Shown piece after piece: positions 9,738-19,977 of a stretch of DNA of 34,396 bases. Both the position numbers and the translations under genes were made by a program. The DNA is from Rozella allomycis CSF55 (taxonomy: Eukaryota > Rozellomycota). The notes under the pieces were generated by a model. The model was not told the DNA's origin, made no database searches, and saw only the letters and a program-made list of their open reading frames with translations. The stretch is from assembly GCA_000442015.1 (NCBI GenBank), contig KE561110.1, forward strand, positions 1-34,396, given 5' to 3'. The first letter of the stretch is position 1. Each line of letters starts with the position of its first letter.

Positions 9738-10710
9738 ATGAACTGGACAGGAGGAAAAAGAAGAAGGTAAACTTACACCGTTTTACTACAAAGACTTTCG
9801 GAAGCGACTAAAGCAGATTTCTTTCGTCGATTTAGAAATCGTCATTATAATGACAACAATCAAATGATTGACATCACTAGACCAGAAAGTAACGTGCAAA
9901 GTGTTTGTTATCAGATTTCATACCAATTGAAAATGATCATGCACATATTATTCCAACAGTCCCTGTAAAATTCGTAGGAACTGAAGGACATTTGATTAAT
10001 GTGTGCAAAACCCCTGATAAGAAAAATAACTTACGACAACCAGGAGAAACCAGTGAATTTCCAATAGATAGAGAATTAGATGAATATTTGTTGAATGACT
10101 TCGAGTCCAAAATATGCAATTCCAGTGTCATACCAAACCCCTCCATAGATCCAAAAGGATTTCTTAACGATATGCAAGATATGCAATTAGATGTAGCCAG
10201 TCATTCAGAATTTACAGAATCCCATGCCAACTGGGAAAGCTTCTTTCATCAAGAAGAACGAAATTCAACACCTTTAGCTCAACAAAAACAAGAAGAAAAT
10301 ATAGTACCTAACAGTCCTTATCAAACTGAAGCAACGTTTCAAACAATAATCCCAGCAGGTAGCCCTTTTAAGCCCAATGAATGGCAGCTAAAGTTAAAAA
10401 GGAATTTGGAATCACTTGAAGGTTATTTAAGAAAGAATATGGAAGAATCTAATATTGAAGAGGAAAATAAACCGGTAGAAATGCAGTTTGGCAATGTCGT
10501 TATGGATGAAGCCGAATCCAAATCCAGACATACATTTCACGAATGCAATGAACTTGCAGAAGATGACGCAGAAAAGGAATTTGATGAAGTAATTTTAATT
10601 ATGTTGATGTATAGGACCCATTGGCCCAATTGTATGAAAGAGTAACAAAACTCGAGAGCCACGTTCAAAAACTGTTTTCTGTTGTTCAAGAAATTGCATT
10701 AAATAAATAA
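9738..10710 (+). CDS. 297-aa putative nuclear protein (MNWTGG start)
   Basis: Four exons: 9738-9766, 9794-9888, 9915-10588 and 10615-10710, with introns of 27, 26 and 26 nt. The sum is 894 nt, an exact frame. The protein starts MNWTGGKRRRLSEATKADFF, with a basic nuclear-signal-like run at residues 7-10, then a long acidic, Asn/Glu-rich low-complexity middle, and ends in a predicted coiled coil (LAQLYERVTKLESHVQKLF). I have a general impression that MNWTGG starts occur in some fungal nuclear proteins but cannot name a family. The start is chosen because the first ATG gives the clean splice. The last codon lies 1 bp from the stop of the convergent transporter gene. Confidence 0.7.
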
Positions 10711-10711
10711 T

Positions 10712-11836
10712 CTATTTATTTTTCCAAAAACATAAACGAGAAGTTAGTTTTTCATCAATTTGAGGATGTGAAGATGCATAGTTAACGAGTATAAAGGCGA
10801 GAGTTACTAAAAGTGCTGAAAAGATCTTAAAATTAGCAGGAATGACATTGTTAATAAGAATTTCTCCTAAAAGAGTACCTGGGGTAATTAGAGATAAAGC
10901 TACAGCCGTTACAACAGGAGTGGTGTAATTCATAGCAACATACCAAAGATAAGTTGCTACTACCGAACAACATAAATTATTAATTGATAAGTGCCCAAAT
11001 TGGGCTAGTGTAGGAAGGTAAAATGTTTCTATTCCTGTAGCATGCAAAAAGACCAAAAGAGGAGGAATCAAAATCATAGTGTTAAATCCAACGAGACCAA
11101 AAAATAGAAATGGGTCAATCTTTGATTCGTCCGGAACAAACCATTTGAACAGGACCGAGTATAATCCGTAGAACAGCGCGGATAAAATAGCACATAAGTT
11201 TCCTATCCACAAGTTTCCTTCTTGATTAAACTCTTCTCGTCCAAGAACTATCATTCCGCCAACGCTAATGTTCCACTTTAAATAGTCTTTTTACCTAATA
11301 ATGACCGATGCCAATTTTAAAGCAGTAAGTTTTTCTAACTTACATACAGCACCAATCACTAAAGTGAAAAATGCAGATGTACTCATAAGGATTGCAGCTG
11401 AACCCACATAAGTTTTGCCAAAGGCAGCATATTGAAAATATTGAGCGCCAAAGTAAAGCAACGAAAAATAGACGCTGACTATATATGTCTGTTAAATTAC
11501 CAATGTAATTTTACTTTTTTTAAAGAAAGCTGCTCTTCACTTTCAGGCTCAACTTTTACCGACTTGATACATTCAAGATTCCCCGATGTTGCTGACTTAA
11601 ATTCAAGAATTTTTTTGTTTCTGTAAAACTTGAGTATATATGTAAGCAGAAAAAGTTGAAATGAGCAGACTGACAAATAAGCCGCGAAGGCATAATTTTG
11701 GTAGGTACTTAAAACATCCTAAATAATTTAATACAGTAAAACATACGCTCAACAAAAATGATGAAGCTATCCAGATAAACACTACTGTGTATATGGATAA
11801 CAGACCTTTCTGATATGGGGAAAGAAAAGCGTTCAT
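10712..11836 (-). CDS. SLC35F5-like drug/metabolite-type membrane transporter
   Basis: Four minus-strand exons: 11836-11747, 11718-11515, 11488-11295, 11264-10712; introns 28, 26 and 30 nt; 346 codons. The product is a multi-span membrane protein of the SLC35F5 / yeast YML018C group within the drug/metabolite transporter superfamily. The first helix reads YTVVFIWIASSFLLS, followed by STYQNYAFAAYLSV; mid-protein signatures are GSAAILMSTSAFFTLVIGA and SVGGMIVLGREEF, and the second half has LCAILSALFYGLYSVLFKW, FFGLVGFNTMILIP and VALSLITPGTLLGE. Length is a little below the roughly 390-520 aa of relatives, mostly from short loops. The family sits in vacuolar or Golgi-type membranes; the substrate is unknown. 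The start at 11836 is preferred over an in-frame ATG at 11899 because it gives the short cytoplasmic N-terminus typical of fungal members. Confidence 0.85.
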
Positions 11837-11954
11837 GTGTTCCAAGCCACAAATTTGTTTCCTCCAAAAATAAAAAAATGTAAACCTAATATTTGCCATA
11901 AAACTATGACTCTAATGTAATAAAAATACTAAAAATGATAGATAGGCAAAAGGC

Positions 11955-12025
11955 TGCATCCGCTGGGAATCGAACCCAGGTCTTTCGCTTGGAAGGCGAA
12001 AATTCTACCATTGAACCACGGATGC
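11955..12025 (-). tRNA. tRNA-Gly (anticodon UCC)
   Basis: A 71-nt cloverleaf on the minus strand: acceptor GCATCCG pairs with CGGATGC; the D-arm contains TGGTTCAATGGTA; the anticodon stem TTTCG/CGAAA encloses the loop with TCC; the T-arm CTGGG TTCGATT CCCAG carries a perfect B box. The discriminator base is A. No intron. It sits between the transporter and the reductase genes. Confidence 0.95.
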
Positions 12026-12057
12026 TTGTATGGGAATCGATCAGTTAAAACAGTTTA

Positions 12058-13029
12058 TTAAAATTTGAAAACTTGATCTTTCTGGTAATTCAATTTGGCT
12101 AATAACCCGCTTAATTCGCCTTGACTATAATCAGGAGCCTTTGGACCACATACAGCGCCTACCATTCCAGGCGGTCCGCAAATGAGAATCTTAGAGTATT
12201 CGTCATCAGGAGAAGGCATGTATTGTTTAACGAGTTTCTCGTTTACATACCCTGATTCGCCATGCCAATTTGGAGACGGCTTATCCAAGAGGTACACTAT
12301 GTTAAATCTTTCTGGATTATTTAAGACAAGCTTCTCTAAGTCGGTTCTCAGTAAGATGTCATCTTCAGTTACGTTTCCAAATATTAAAGTAAACTTAGTT
12401 TTGTCGTTTGGATTTCTCATAGCCTTTTGTAATACTTGAAACATTGGCGTGATCCCGGTACCCCCTGCTATCATCCCAATATGCTTAAATTCATTGCTAT
12501 GATACTCAAACTTTCCAATGGGACCCTTAAAAGATAAAAAATCGCCAACTTTTAAGTTTCCAATGTAAGATGATAGTTTTCCATCAGGATAAGCTTTTAC
12601 CACCATACTGAATTCATTTTTGCCATCTTCTTCAATTGTCACAGGTGTGTAGGGACGGACAACAGTTTCTCCGTTAATATCAGCTTTTACTAATAAAAAA
12701 CTTGACACTGGCATTTTATAAGCCTTATCACTAGGAACTTGAAATGTTATTTTGTATGTATTTGGGGATATCTGTAATTTTTTACTCACCTATTATTCAC
12801 GAGCCAAAAATCATACCTTAAAATCTCTAAATTCCTCTGGAGAGAACATGCTTTCTTGGCTACTTTTATCGTAATCGCAAAACTTATAATAGGAGTAAGC
12901 ACCCGCAAGTATGGTTGCAGCCCCGATACCTAGCGGTAGTCCAAAATTCGATTTGAAGCTTTGTTTATTGCTGTAAGGTCGGGAGAAGGTCAAAGGAATC
13001 CTAGAGGCGTACTTTGATACTCCAGTTGA
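12058..13029 (-). CDS. MCR1: NADH-cytochrome b5 reductase, Mcr1-type (5' partial)
   Basis: FAD-dependent reductase passing electrons from NADH to cytochrome b5. Two exons are seen, 13029-12817 and 12789-12058, around a 27-nt intron whose first in-frame codons are GTA TGA. The N-terminal part has a basic, Ser-rich presequence-like stretch (KYASRIPLTFSRPYSNKQ) and one membrane span (GIGAATILAGAYSYY), as in the mitochondrial Mcr1 form, then FSPEEFRDFK. The flavin motif RPYTPVT, the phosphate-binding GPIGKFEY, the NADH motif GGTGITPMFQVL and the terminal CGPPGM are all present, and the protein ends in KF. The first codons fall in the gap at 13030. Confidence 0.93.
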
Positions 13030-13030
13030 N

Positions 13031-13826
13031 TATCCTTAAATAACAAATTTAAGTAAAAAGAATCTTTTAAAGAATTCAACAAGTTAGAATTCTTTATCTG
13101 TTCTACCAGGAACTTCACAGCGTCAATATTCTCTGCTGTTGTTGAAATCCTTAGCGCATCTAGCAAAAGCTTTTCCATATCGACATTATTTAAATTAAAA
13201 TAAGTATTTAAAACACTCGCGAAAAATTCACCCATAATATTTCTACGAGCTCCTCCTTGAATAAGACTTTCAAGCAAACTAATTGCGTTTTTGACTGTGC
13301 TAAATTCTTCGGAATCTATTGAAAGGTCATCAGATGATGATAATGTCGAAAAAACTTTTGGCATTCGTTTTTTTCTTGAATTTCTCGATGTTGTCGTCAG
13401 CGGTTTTCTTTTTATCAATTTAATCATCATCATAACGTTTTCCATCTTACGCGCGTAAAGATAAGCCTTAATGATAGAAAATTCATTTTCCAAAAGTATA
13501 GAGGGCTTAAAATGTTGGCTGCCCATAATTGAGACAAACAATTCAGGATCTTTAACCAAACTTGATGTTTCCAACAGTTTTACATTTTGAACAAAGACTT
13601 CTTCAGATATAATGGAAAGTACATCTTTAATAATGATCATGTTGTTTCCAAGCAATGCACCTTGCATAATCTCATAGTTGTTTTGCTGCCATGCACTTTG
13701 ATCCAACGTATTCTTAAGTTCCACGAATGTTTCCAAATCACCTTTTGATACCGCTTCCAAAACCTTTGAGAATGGATCTTCTGCGGCAATAAGAAAGGTA
13801 AAGAATAACAGAGTGAAAAAAAACAT
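13031..13826 (-). CDS. Secreted helical solenoid protein (3' partial)
   Basis: From ATG at 13826 to the gap at 13030, about 265 codons. A strong signal peptide (MFFFTLLFFTFLIAAEDPF) is followed by degenerate ankyrin-like helical repeats (VLEAVSKGDLETFVELKNTL, ALLGNNMIIIKDVLSIISEE, AYLYARKMENVMMMIKL) with a Ser/Lys-rich spacer (about residues 145-170). Frame continuation past the gap into the reductase contig is coincidental. Same style as 22583-25621: secreted, Lys/Glu/Ile-rich, no named domain. Role unknown; secretion and neighbours suggest an extracellular or host-facing function. Confidence 0.65.
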
Positions 13827-13999
13827 TTTCAGACCTGCGCCACTGGACTTAGTACAACATTAACGCACAGAACCCAAAAATATAAACGAGAATGATGTAG
13901 AATAGTATAATAATACCCTTCTTTTGACATGGATTGCCTTCTATGTCAACCACAGCGAAATTATTTGATAATTTTTTAACACATCAACCGAAGTTGGAA

Positions 14000-14160
14000 G
14001 GGGAATCGATTTGTCAAAATCACCTTGGAATCGAACCAAGCCCTCCAGTAAATTACCAAGTATAAACCGCAACCACTGGGAATTGAACAGGGGATTACAG
14101 TATTACTAGGGTTAGGGTTACTTTAAAATGCTAGTGCCCTGTCCATTGCATCACCAGAAT
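14000..14160 (-). pseudogene. tRNA-like relic(s)
   Basis: On the minus strand GGTGATGCAATGGACAGGGC resembles the D-arm of tRNA-Arg, and CCCTG TTCAATT CCCAG 80 nt further on resembles its T-arm. A second, perfect T-arm (CTTGG TTCGATT CCAAG) lies at about 14024-14040. No complete cloverleaf can be folded. The stretch between the arms includes TAGGGTTAGGGTTA on the plus strand (14107-14120). Likely tRNA pseudogenes or a tRNA-derived short element. The remaining intergenic DNA 13827-14000 and 14160-14212 shows nothing. Confidence 0.35.
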
Positions 14161-14212
14161 GAATAAAAAGTCAAAATGAAAATTATATCTTTTTCCAGCG
14201 ATTTATTGAAGT

Positions 14213-16957
14213 TTAAAATAGAGGCAAGTATTTGAGGCTTGAGTTTTCGTCAAATATTTTGGTTTCAGATGTATGTTCAATGTGGAAAAACCTTAAAGCT
14301 CCACAAGGAATCAAGATTTCAGAATCGACTTGGCATTCTTTGGAGAATGGATTTAATCCAAATTCACATTTTACAGATTTTGCAACTTTGTTCCCTTCGA
14401 CATACAAGTTGACTTTAACATGATCAACGATTTCATGTTTATATTTAATGGTTGGGATAAAGAACCTGTAATGAGCGCTGTGATGAAAATTGACTCTGTA
14501 GAACAAGTATCTTGAATTTTCAATAGCGTCGTCACCCATCTCCGCCATGACTGAATTTAAAATAGAATCTGATTGAGGACAGAATTTGTAACTTTCGTCG
14601 TTTAACGCGAATTTCTAACTTTTTAATGTTTGATAAATTTACCTTGACGTTGAGCTTATAATCTTCAACAAGAACAGACAATGCTTTGTATTGACTATAG
14701 AGAGCATCATTGAAATCAGAGAAAATCATTTGAGACTTCATTCTGCTGGATGGAGAGTTATTAGAATTTGGAATGGAACATTTGAGTAACTTTGAAGAAT
14801 ATTTATGAGATATTGCCATGTTACCATACCAAACCTCACCATTGTATTTTTTATCAGGCATTTCGGAATCTGAAATTTTAATTTTCAGAATGCTTTTATT
14901 CACCATGGAAGATTCAATTTTTGGAAAAGGCCCACCAGTCTTGTGTAAGCGATTAGCCCTTTGATTGTAAACCAAATGGCCAGGAAGTGTTAAATAGATA
15001 TTAGTATGTGAAATAGGAGCGTCTTTATAACTTAAATATATATTTCTCTTGTCTGTAACCTCTCGAATGTCACATAAATCCAAAGCCATAAGTTCCGGGA
15101 TGAATCTGATTTGTACGTTGGTTTTATCTTTTTCAGATTCATTATTACCCAAGGTGGCAGCAATGTATTCTTTGGGGCTGTTTGTATTCATTTGAAAGCA
15201 AACTACTTCAACTTGAACTCCGTGGACTAATATTGTGTAATTTCCATCCTCGAACGATTTTATTCCTTGCGCTATAAATTTGCGTTTAATGTCAACGCAA
15301 GATTCTATTTTCTTTATTTTATTTTTTAAATCTACCAAATTGTAAACAACAGGCGGTTTAATTTCAATATCGGTGATCGAAATAGACGTCGCAGCCAGCT
15401 TGGAGGTCATTGAGAAACCAACGTACTTGATTCCACTCAAATCACTTTTAAATAAGGTTAAATCAATCACTACAGCATCTTGCAATGTTGATTTTTGCCC
15501 TTTATTCAAAACCAAGAAATTATCGTAAATATTAATCGCGTAACTTTCATACACACCCTGGCTTACCAAAAAATTAGGAATAAAATCAACAGAACAAACT
15601 TCCTTGTTTGAATCACGAATTGAACATATTTTATAACTTGAACGGTCGAGATTCAAAGTTAAAGTGAATCGAATGTGCTGAGGAGCTGAAGCAAACAATA
15701 TGTTGATATTATCTTGAATCATTGCTTTGAATGAAATGTGGCCACTTCCATAATTCTCAAGAACGTTATTGCTAGAGAAATAGTTCTTTCCTCCTTCAAT
15801 TAAAAAATCCACATCACCAAGGGCTGGAACACCATCATGGAACATTTCAGTCGCAACTTTAACGATCGGACGTAATTTTTTGTATTTTAAATCTTCAAGC
15901 AGAAAATAGATGGGTTTTAGCGTAAATCCTATAACAGACGGATACTCCTCTACAGTAGAGAGCCATTTCTCAAATCCTTCTTTCATTCCCCCTTGATTAT
16001 TAACCTTTTAAATTTTAACGTAAAAATTACTTCTGTCACCATTTTAGAAGCTTCAGGTGATCCTCCTTGAGCGTTATAAGTTACTTTTGAATTTTCTTTG
16101 AATTTCTTGACCTTTTCTTCTTCATCGTGACCGACACTTAGAGATACTGAAGCAAATGCATTTTTGAAATAAGCTGAAGCCTGAACTCCCAGAGAATGGT
16201 GATTTTCAGAAGAAGATTTGGACTTTTCCGCTTGAACGACAAGGCTACCTCCAAAGTCGGCTGAATTAACAAAAGTTGTACCATAAATTCGAAAGAATCT
16301 GTATAAATGAGGATACAAAATTTTGAGCAATTCTATGGTAGAGGCACCTTCGTTTTGTTCAATAATATCTAGCCATTCTTCAACAAGTCCTTTAAAGTTC
16401 TCATCGGCGTATTCCATACTTAGGGGATTCAAATGAATGTGGAAACATTTAGATTTGAAAACATACACAGCAATAAAATTTTCACTTGTTTTACATTCAA
16501 TAGAAAACTTACTTTGACGTTTTTTCTGAATTTTGACTATTCACATTTGAGCTAAACCCAAAACTGGCTCCAAAATAGTTAACATCAGCCTGTGCTGAAA
16601 CTTCAAGAGATTTTGCTTTTGAATATTCTTCTTGAGATAAATATATCTCGACATCGGTATTCAAAGAGTACAATGGAAAAACGTTTCTATTACATTATTG
16701 AATTTTAAATTACAAGTCATCTGGAACAAGATATTTTTTAAATTTCTTCTTCATTGTGAGGCCAACATCCCTAAAGATGCTTCGTTTGATATTATCGTAA
16801 AACCCAAAGCTTTTGGTGACATCTTCCATTTGTGTGAGAAAGTCTCTTTACCGTAAGATTTCCCAACAAAGTTCCAACCAGGAATGAAATATTCTTTTTC
16901 ATCTGAACAATAAATGAGCGACAAATATGCAAAAGTAAAAAACAACAAAAGATTCAT
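14213..16957 (-). CDS. Secreted MACPF-domain (perforin-like) protein A
   Basis: Six exons: 16957-16852, 16822-16714, 16686-16513, 16484-16031, 16004-14643 and 14614-14213; introns 29, 27, 28, 26 and 28 nt; 868 codons, so it looks intact. Signal peptide MNLLLFFTFAYLSLIYC; a MACPF entry region (IPGWNFVGKSYD), then the signature YGTTFVNSADFGG at about residues 197-209. Compared with the usual (W/Y)GTH(F/Y)-x6-GG the His is Thr. A segment resembling a GON domain follows at about 515-680 (DGNYTILVHGVQVEVVC, RFIPELMALDLCD). The tail is beta-rich. Members of this superfamily oligomerise and insert into membranes; parasites use them for cell entry or exit. It is a paralogue of the divergent neighbour, with 34 bp between start codons. 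Confidence 0.85.
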
Positions 16958-16991
16958 TTTTTCTTCCGGGGTGAAAATTTTCTACCCCGGC
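16958..16991. promoter_or_regulatory. 34-bp shared region between divergent MACPF genes
   Basis: The start codons of the two MACPF genes (16957 and 16992) leave only 34 bp between them, most of it taken by a palindrome. Both promoters must overlap this region or reach into the first exons. No TATA box fits inside it. Coordinate expression of the pair is inferred from this geometry. Confidence 0.7.
16966..16990. repeat. 25-bp near-perfect palindrome, candidate operator
   Basis: Arms CCGGGGT and ACCCCGG flank the self-complementary core GAAAATTTTC plus one T. Adding a single A on the left side would make it a perfect 26-bp palindrome. It is strikingly GC-rich at its ends in AT-rich surroundings, and its inverted CGG/CCG ends recall sites of fungal Zn2Cys6 regulators. 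It ends one base before the plus-strand ATG. Confidence 0.75.
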
Positions 16992-19748
16992 ATGTTGAAA
17001 ATATTTATTTGTTGCATTTTTCTTGTTCAAGTGGCACTTGGGCAAGTTCTGAGAATTGTTTCGGATAGTCTTCATGAAGCAAAGAGATTGGCTGTTGAAG
17101 ATGCCCCAACTGATCAGGCACCATCTCAACCTGAATCACCAAAAGTTGTCTACGATGCGATCCCTGGGACTATGTTTGTTGGTTCTGGATATGGTATACA
17201 TTTTATTTTTTATTAAAAAGATGCCAGTAAACAATATGGAACATTTGAAAATATGCGACATGACTTGATAATCAAACAAGGCGGTGATGTTTCGCCTGAT
17301 AAAATATTCAATGAAAAATATTTAGTTCCAAGCAACGTGTAAATTATTAAACATAAAATTGAAAGTGATGCTTTTGGAATTTGGAAAACTTTTGCTGAAA
17401 CAAATTCCTTCTCGTCTGAAGCAGAATTTATTTCTTCTCTTGGAAATAGAGTTGCTGGCGAAGGTGGTGGATCATGCTTTGGAATAAATGTTGAGGCTTC
17501 TGCTTCATTTTCATCAAAAAAAGATAAATCTTCAAAAGAGTACATTGCATTTATGAAAATTAAATAGATTAAAAAAGACAATTGTATTTGAGACAAGAGT
17601 GGAATTATTTGAATTGGTGCTGCAACCAAATAGTCTTCAAGAAAATGTTGCGCCCGTTTTTAAAGACTTGATTAAAGTGGCTCTTGACAAATATAATGAA
17701 ACCAAAGACGCAGGTGTTTCTGAAAGAATTAAGAAAATGTATGAATACTATTATTACTTCTTTGACGCCTGTGGAACTCATTATGTTAAATCTGCCGTTC
17801 TTGGAGGGCACTTATTTATAAAGATTGAAGCTTCCGTTCAAGATCAAAGTGAAATGAACAAAATTGAAGCAGCAGCTTCTGCATATGTTTCAGGGCTTTG
17901 GGGTGGCGGTGGTGCGTCAACTTCTTACAGTGATGAATCTGGAGAAAAAAAATTACAAGAAAAAAGTGTAATCACATTTCAAGGCTTTGGAGGTGATCCT
18001 TTAAGTGGCTTGGTTGTAAATGCTGACAATGATATGAAAACTGCCTTTGAATTTTGGCTTCAGACTGTTCCTGATAAACCAAATATTGCGCGGTTCACAA
18101 TCGATCCGATTTATAACCTATTAGACAAAGATTCTCAAGTTTTATATTCTGATATGAAAATAGCCTATGAAATGTATTTGAAAAGAGTCCCTCCAAAGGG
18201 AGACAGTAAGCAATTATAACGCTTCTAACTTTAGATTATTTTGATCTTCTTCCGTATGTTCCATCTGTATGGAGTTCTTCCAATGTTTTAACCACCCCTG
18301 GCAATGGATTGATAACATTTGACGCTGTTGTTTCAGATTCATTTTCCGTTCAGTTTGCAACACTTCCTCAATCGCCTGTTTTGAAAATTAACTTTGATGT
18401 TTACAAGGGTTGCTCATTTCAAATATTTCAAGAACAGAAAAATTCTATTACCGGGATACTTGATTTGGTGGTGCCAAAAAGCGTTCTAACCTCTTTTTGG
18501 ATACAACTTGAAAATGGAGAAAATTTATATGTTGGATTTGGCAATCCTCCTGGACATGGATCTAAACCTCTTTACTCTAAAAGAAACTTGGCATCTTATC
18601 GTGATTTACTGTCTAAAGTTGAATTCGTTGGATTTACTTCATCTGGTTCAAGAGCCACAAGCTTAATTGGATTAAATATTCAAGAGCCTGCTCACATTTA
18701 TCAAAAACAATTTCAAACATGTCAGGATTACATGAATGACCATCCATCTGAAAGAGGGGGTCTCAAAACGCTTATTTGGCATGGTTTTCCCGTTCAAATT
18801 TACTGTTACAAAGACAACAATGATTGGAAGGAATACTTGGAATTGCTAGTCTCTGCCACAGGTGTTTACAAAAATATTCAAAATGACTTTCGCTACATAC
18901 GAATTTTACCAGAATACATGGCCTTGGATCTTTGTGATACGAAAATGTCAACAGATACAGCGGGTTATCCGGGTGTTTTTGATGCAAAAAAATTGAATGT
19001 CGACACAAATGCATCTGCTTCTATAACATTGCCACCTTCATTTGCCTTTCACGAATTTGCTAATAACATGGTAGGCCAAGGTGATATCCAATCATTTGTC
19101 TTTCAAATAAGCGATAATAACAATGTTTTATCCATTAAATCTAACGGAGACATTGAAGAAGCTGAAATCTGGTATGGAAATCCATCATTAAGTTATTCCA
19201 TTCCTGACTTGGAAACATGCCAAACTGATATAGGTCATCCTCATAAGGTTTTAGTTGTTTACTTGAGACAAATAATGGATGTAACTGACAATCCCTTTCG
19301 AACTTCCTATGGCATGCCCCCTGTTTGTCCAGGTGGCTCATTTCAAATCCCCGTTGAAGCGGCCACTGCCATAAAGGATGAAAGCTCAATTAATGTAACC
19401 TATAATGATGCTGCTATTGAATTGGATAATTTACAAGATATTTCTTTAGTTTACCTTGTAGACTTTCCGTATTCTTCCAAATATTGGATTGGTCTGGATA
19501 TTGAAAATTTCAAAGGTGAAGTTAACGCTGTTTTAATCGACGGAATATCAGTCTTAGATCATCCTTTAAACGAAGAAAATAAGCACTTCCTTATTCATCA
19601 CGTAATTCCTTGTGGTGTCCATAAAGTCCTAATTAAATTTAACAAAAATAATAATTCTAAGATGCATTTAATGACTGAAGATGAGATCGCGGTTTTCAAT
19701 GGTTTCATACTGTCGACTGTGATCAGCATAGATGACGAAAATAAATAG
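16992..19748 (+). CDS. Secreted MACPF-domain (perforin-like) protein B
   Basis: Five exons: 16992-17193, 17221-17338, 17366-17539, 17568-18205 and 18235-19748; introns 27, 27, 28 and 29 nt; 881 codons, apparently intact. Signal peptide MLKIFICCIFLVQVALG, then an Asp/Pro/Gln-rich linker, the MACPF entry motif FVGSGYDASKQY, and the signature CGTHYVKSAVLGG at residues 233-245, which keeps the conserved His. Gly-rich SCFGINVEASASFSS and YVSGLWGGGGASTSY lie where membrane-inserting hairpins occur in the family. At about 540-700 a GON-like module (IWHGFPVQIYC, KEYLELL, YIRILPEYMALDLCD). Introns 1-3 match those of protein A; the later ones do not. Expected to be exported and to act on membranes; the target is unknown. 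Confidence 0.88.
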
Positions 19749-19977
19749 GCATAACATTTCTTTAATTCTCGCTTTAGTCTTCTGTCTTTTTGATGTCTTT
19801 CTTTCTTTGTCACCCAATTGTTTAGCCCTTCGTATTCTCAAATTCTCTTCTCAGTTGTTTCTCCTTGTATACTTAAAATATATTGTTTTGAAATGTCACA
19901 TTGTACCAAGTTTCGCTATGTAGCATAACGATTTTTCATTTTCAACTTGGACCCCTGTACCCTGGTTTCCATTTTTT
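19749..19977. other. Spacer between MACPF B and the next secreted gene
   Basis: Pyrimidine-rich 3' flank (many CTT/TTC runs) followed by an AT-rich stretch. A 63-codon hydrophobic ORF starting inside the MACPF stop region is judged fortuitous. No RNA gene seen. Confidence 0.5.

Noticed and set aside
12990-13030. Continuation of the secreted solenoid gene into the reductase contig
   Set aside because: The frame crosses a scaffold gap and then reads antisense-frame reductase sequence; the open frame is coincidental.
14532-16004. Overlapping open frames in the MACPF A region read as frameshifts or separate genes
   Set aside because: Each apparent break is removed by a 26-29 nt GTA...AG intron, and the joined exons give an exact frame matching the paralogue.
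17221-18309. Stops in MACPF B as signs of a pseudogene
   Set aside because: Every stop lies in a 27-29 nt intron with proper ends; the five exons sum to an exact frame.
19732-19923. 63-codon hydrophobic ORF
   Set aside because: It overlaps the end of MACPF B in another frame, lies in pyrimidine-rich 3' DNA, and has no family likeness.
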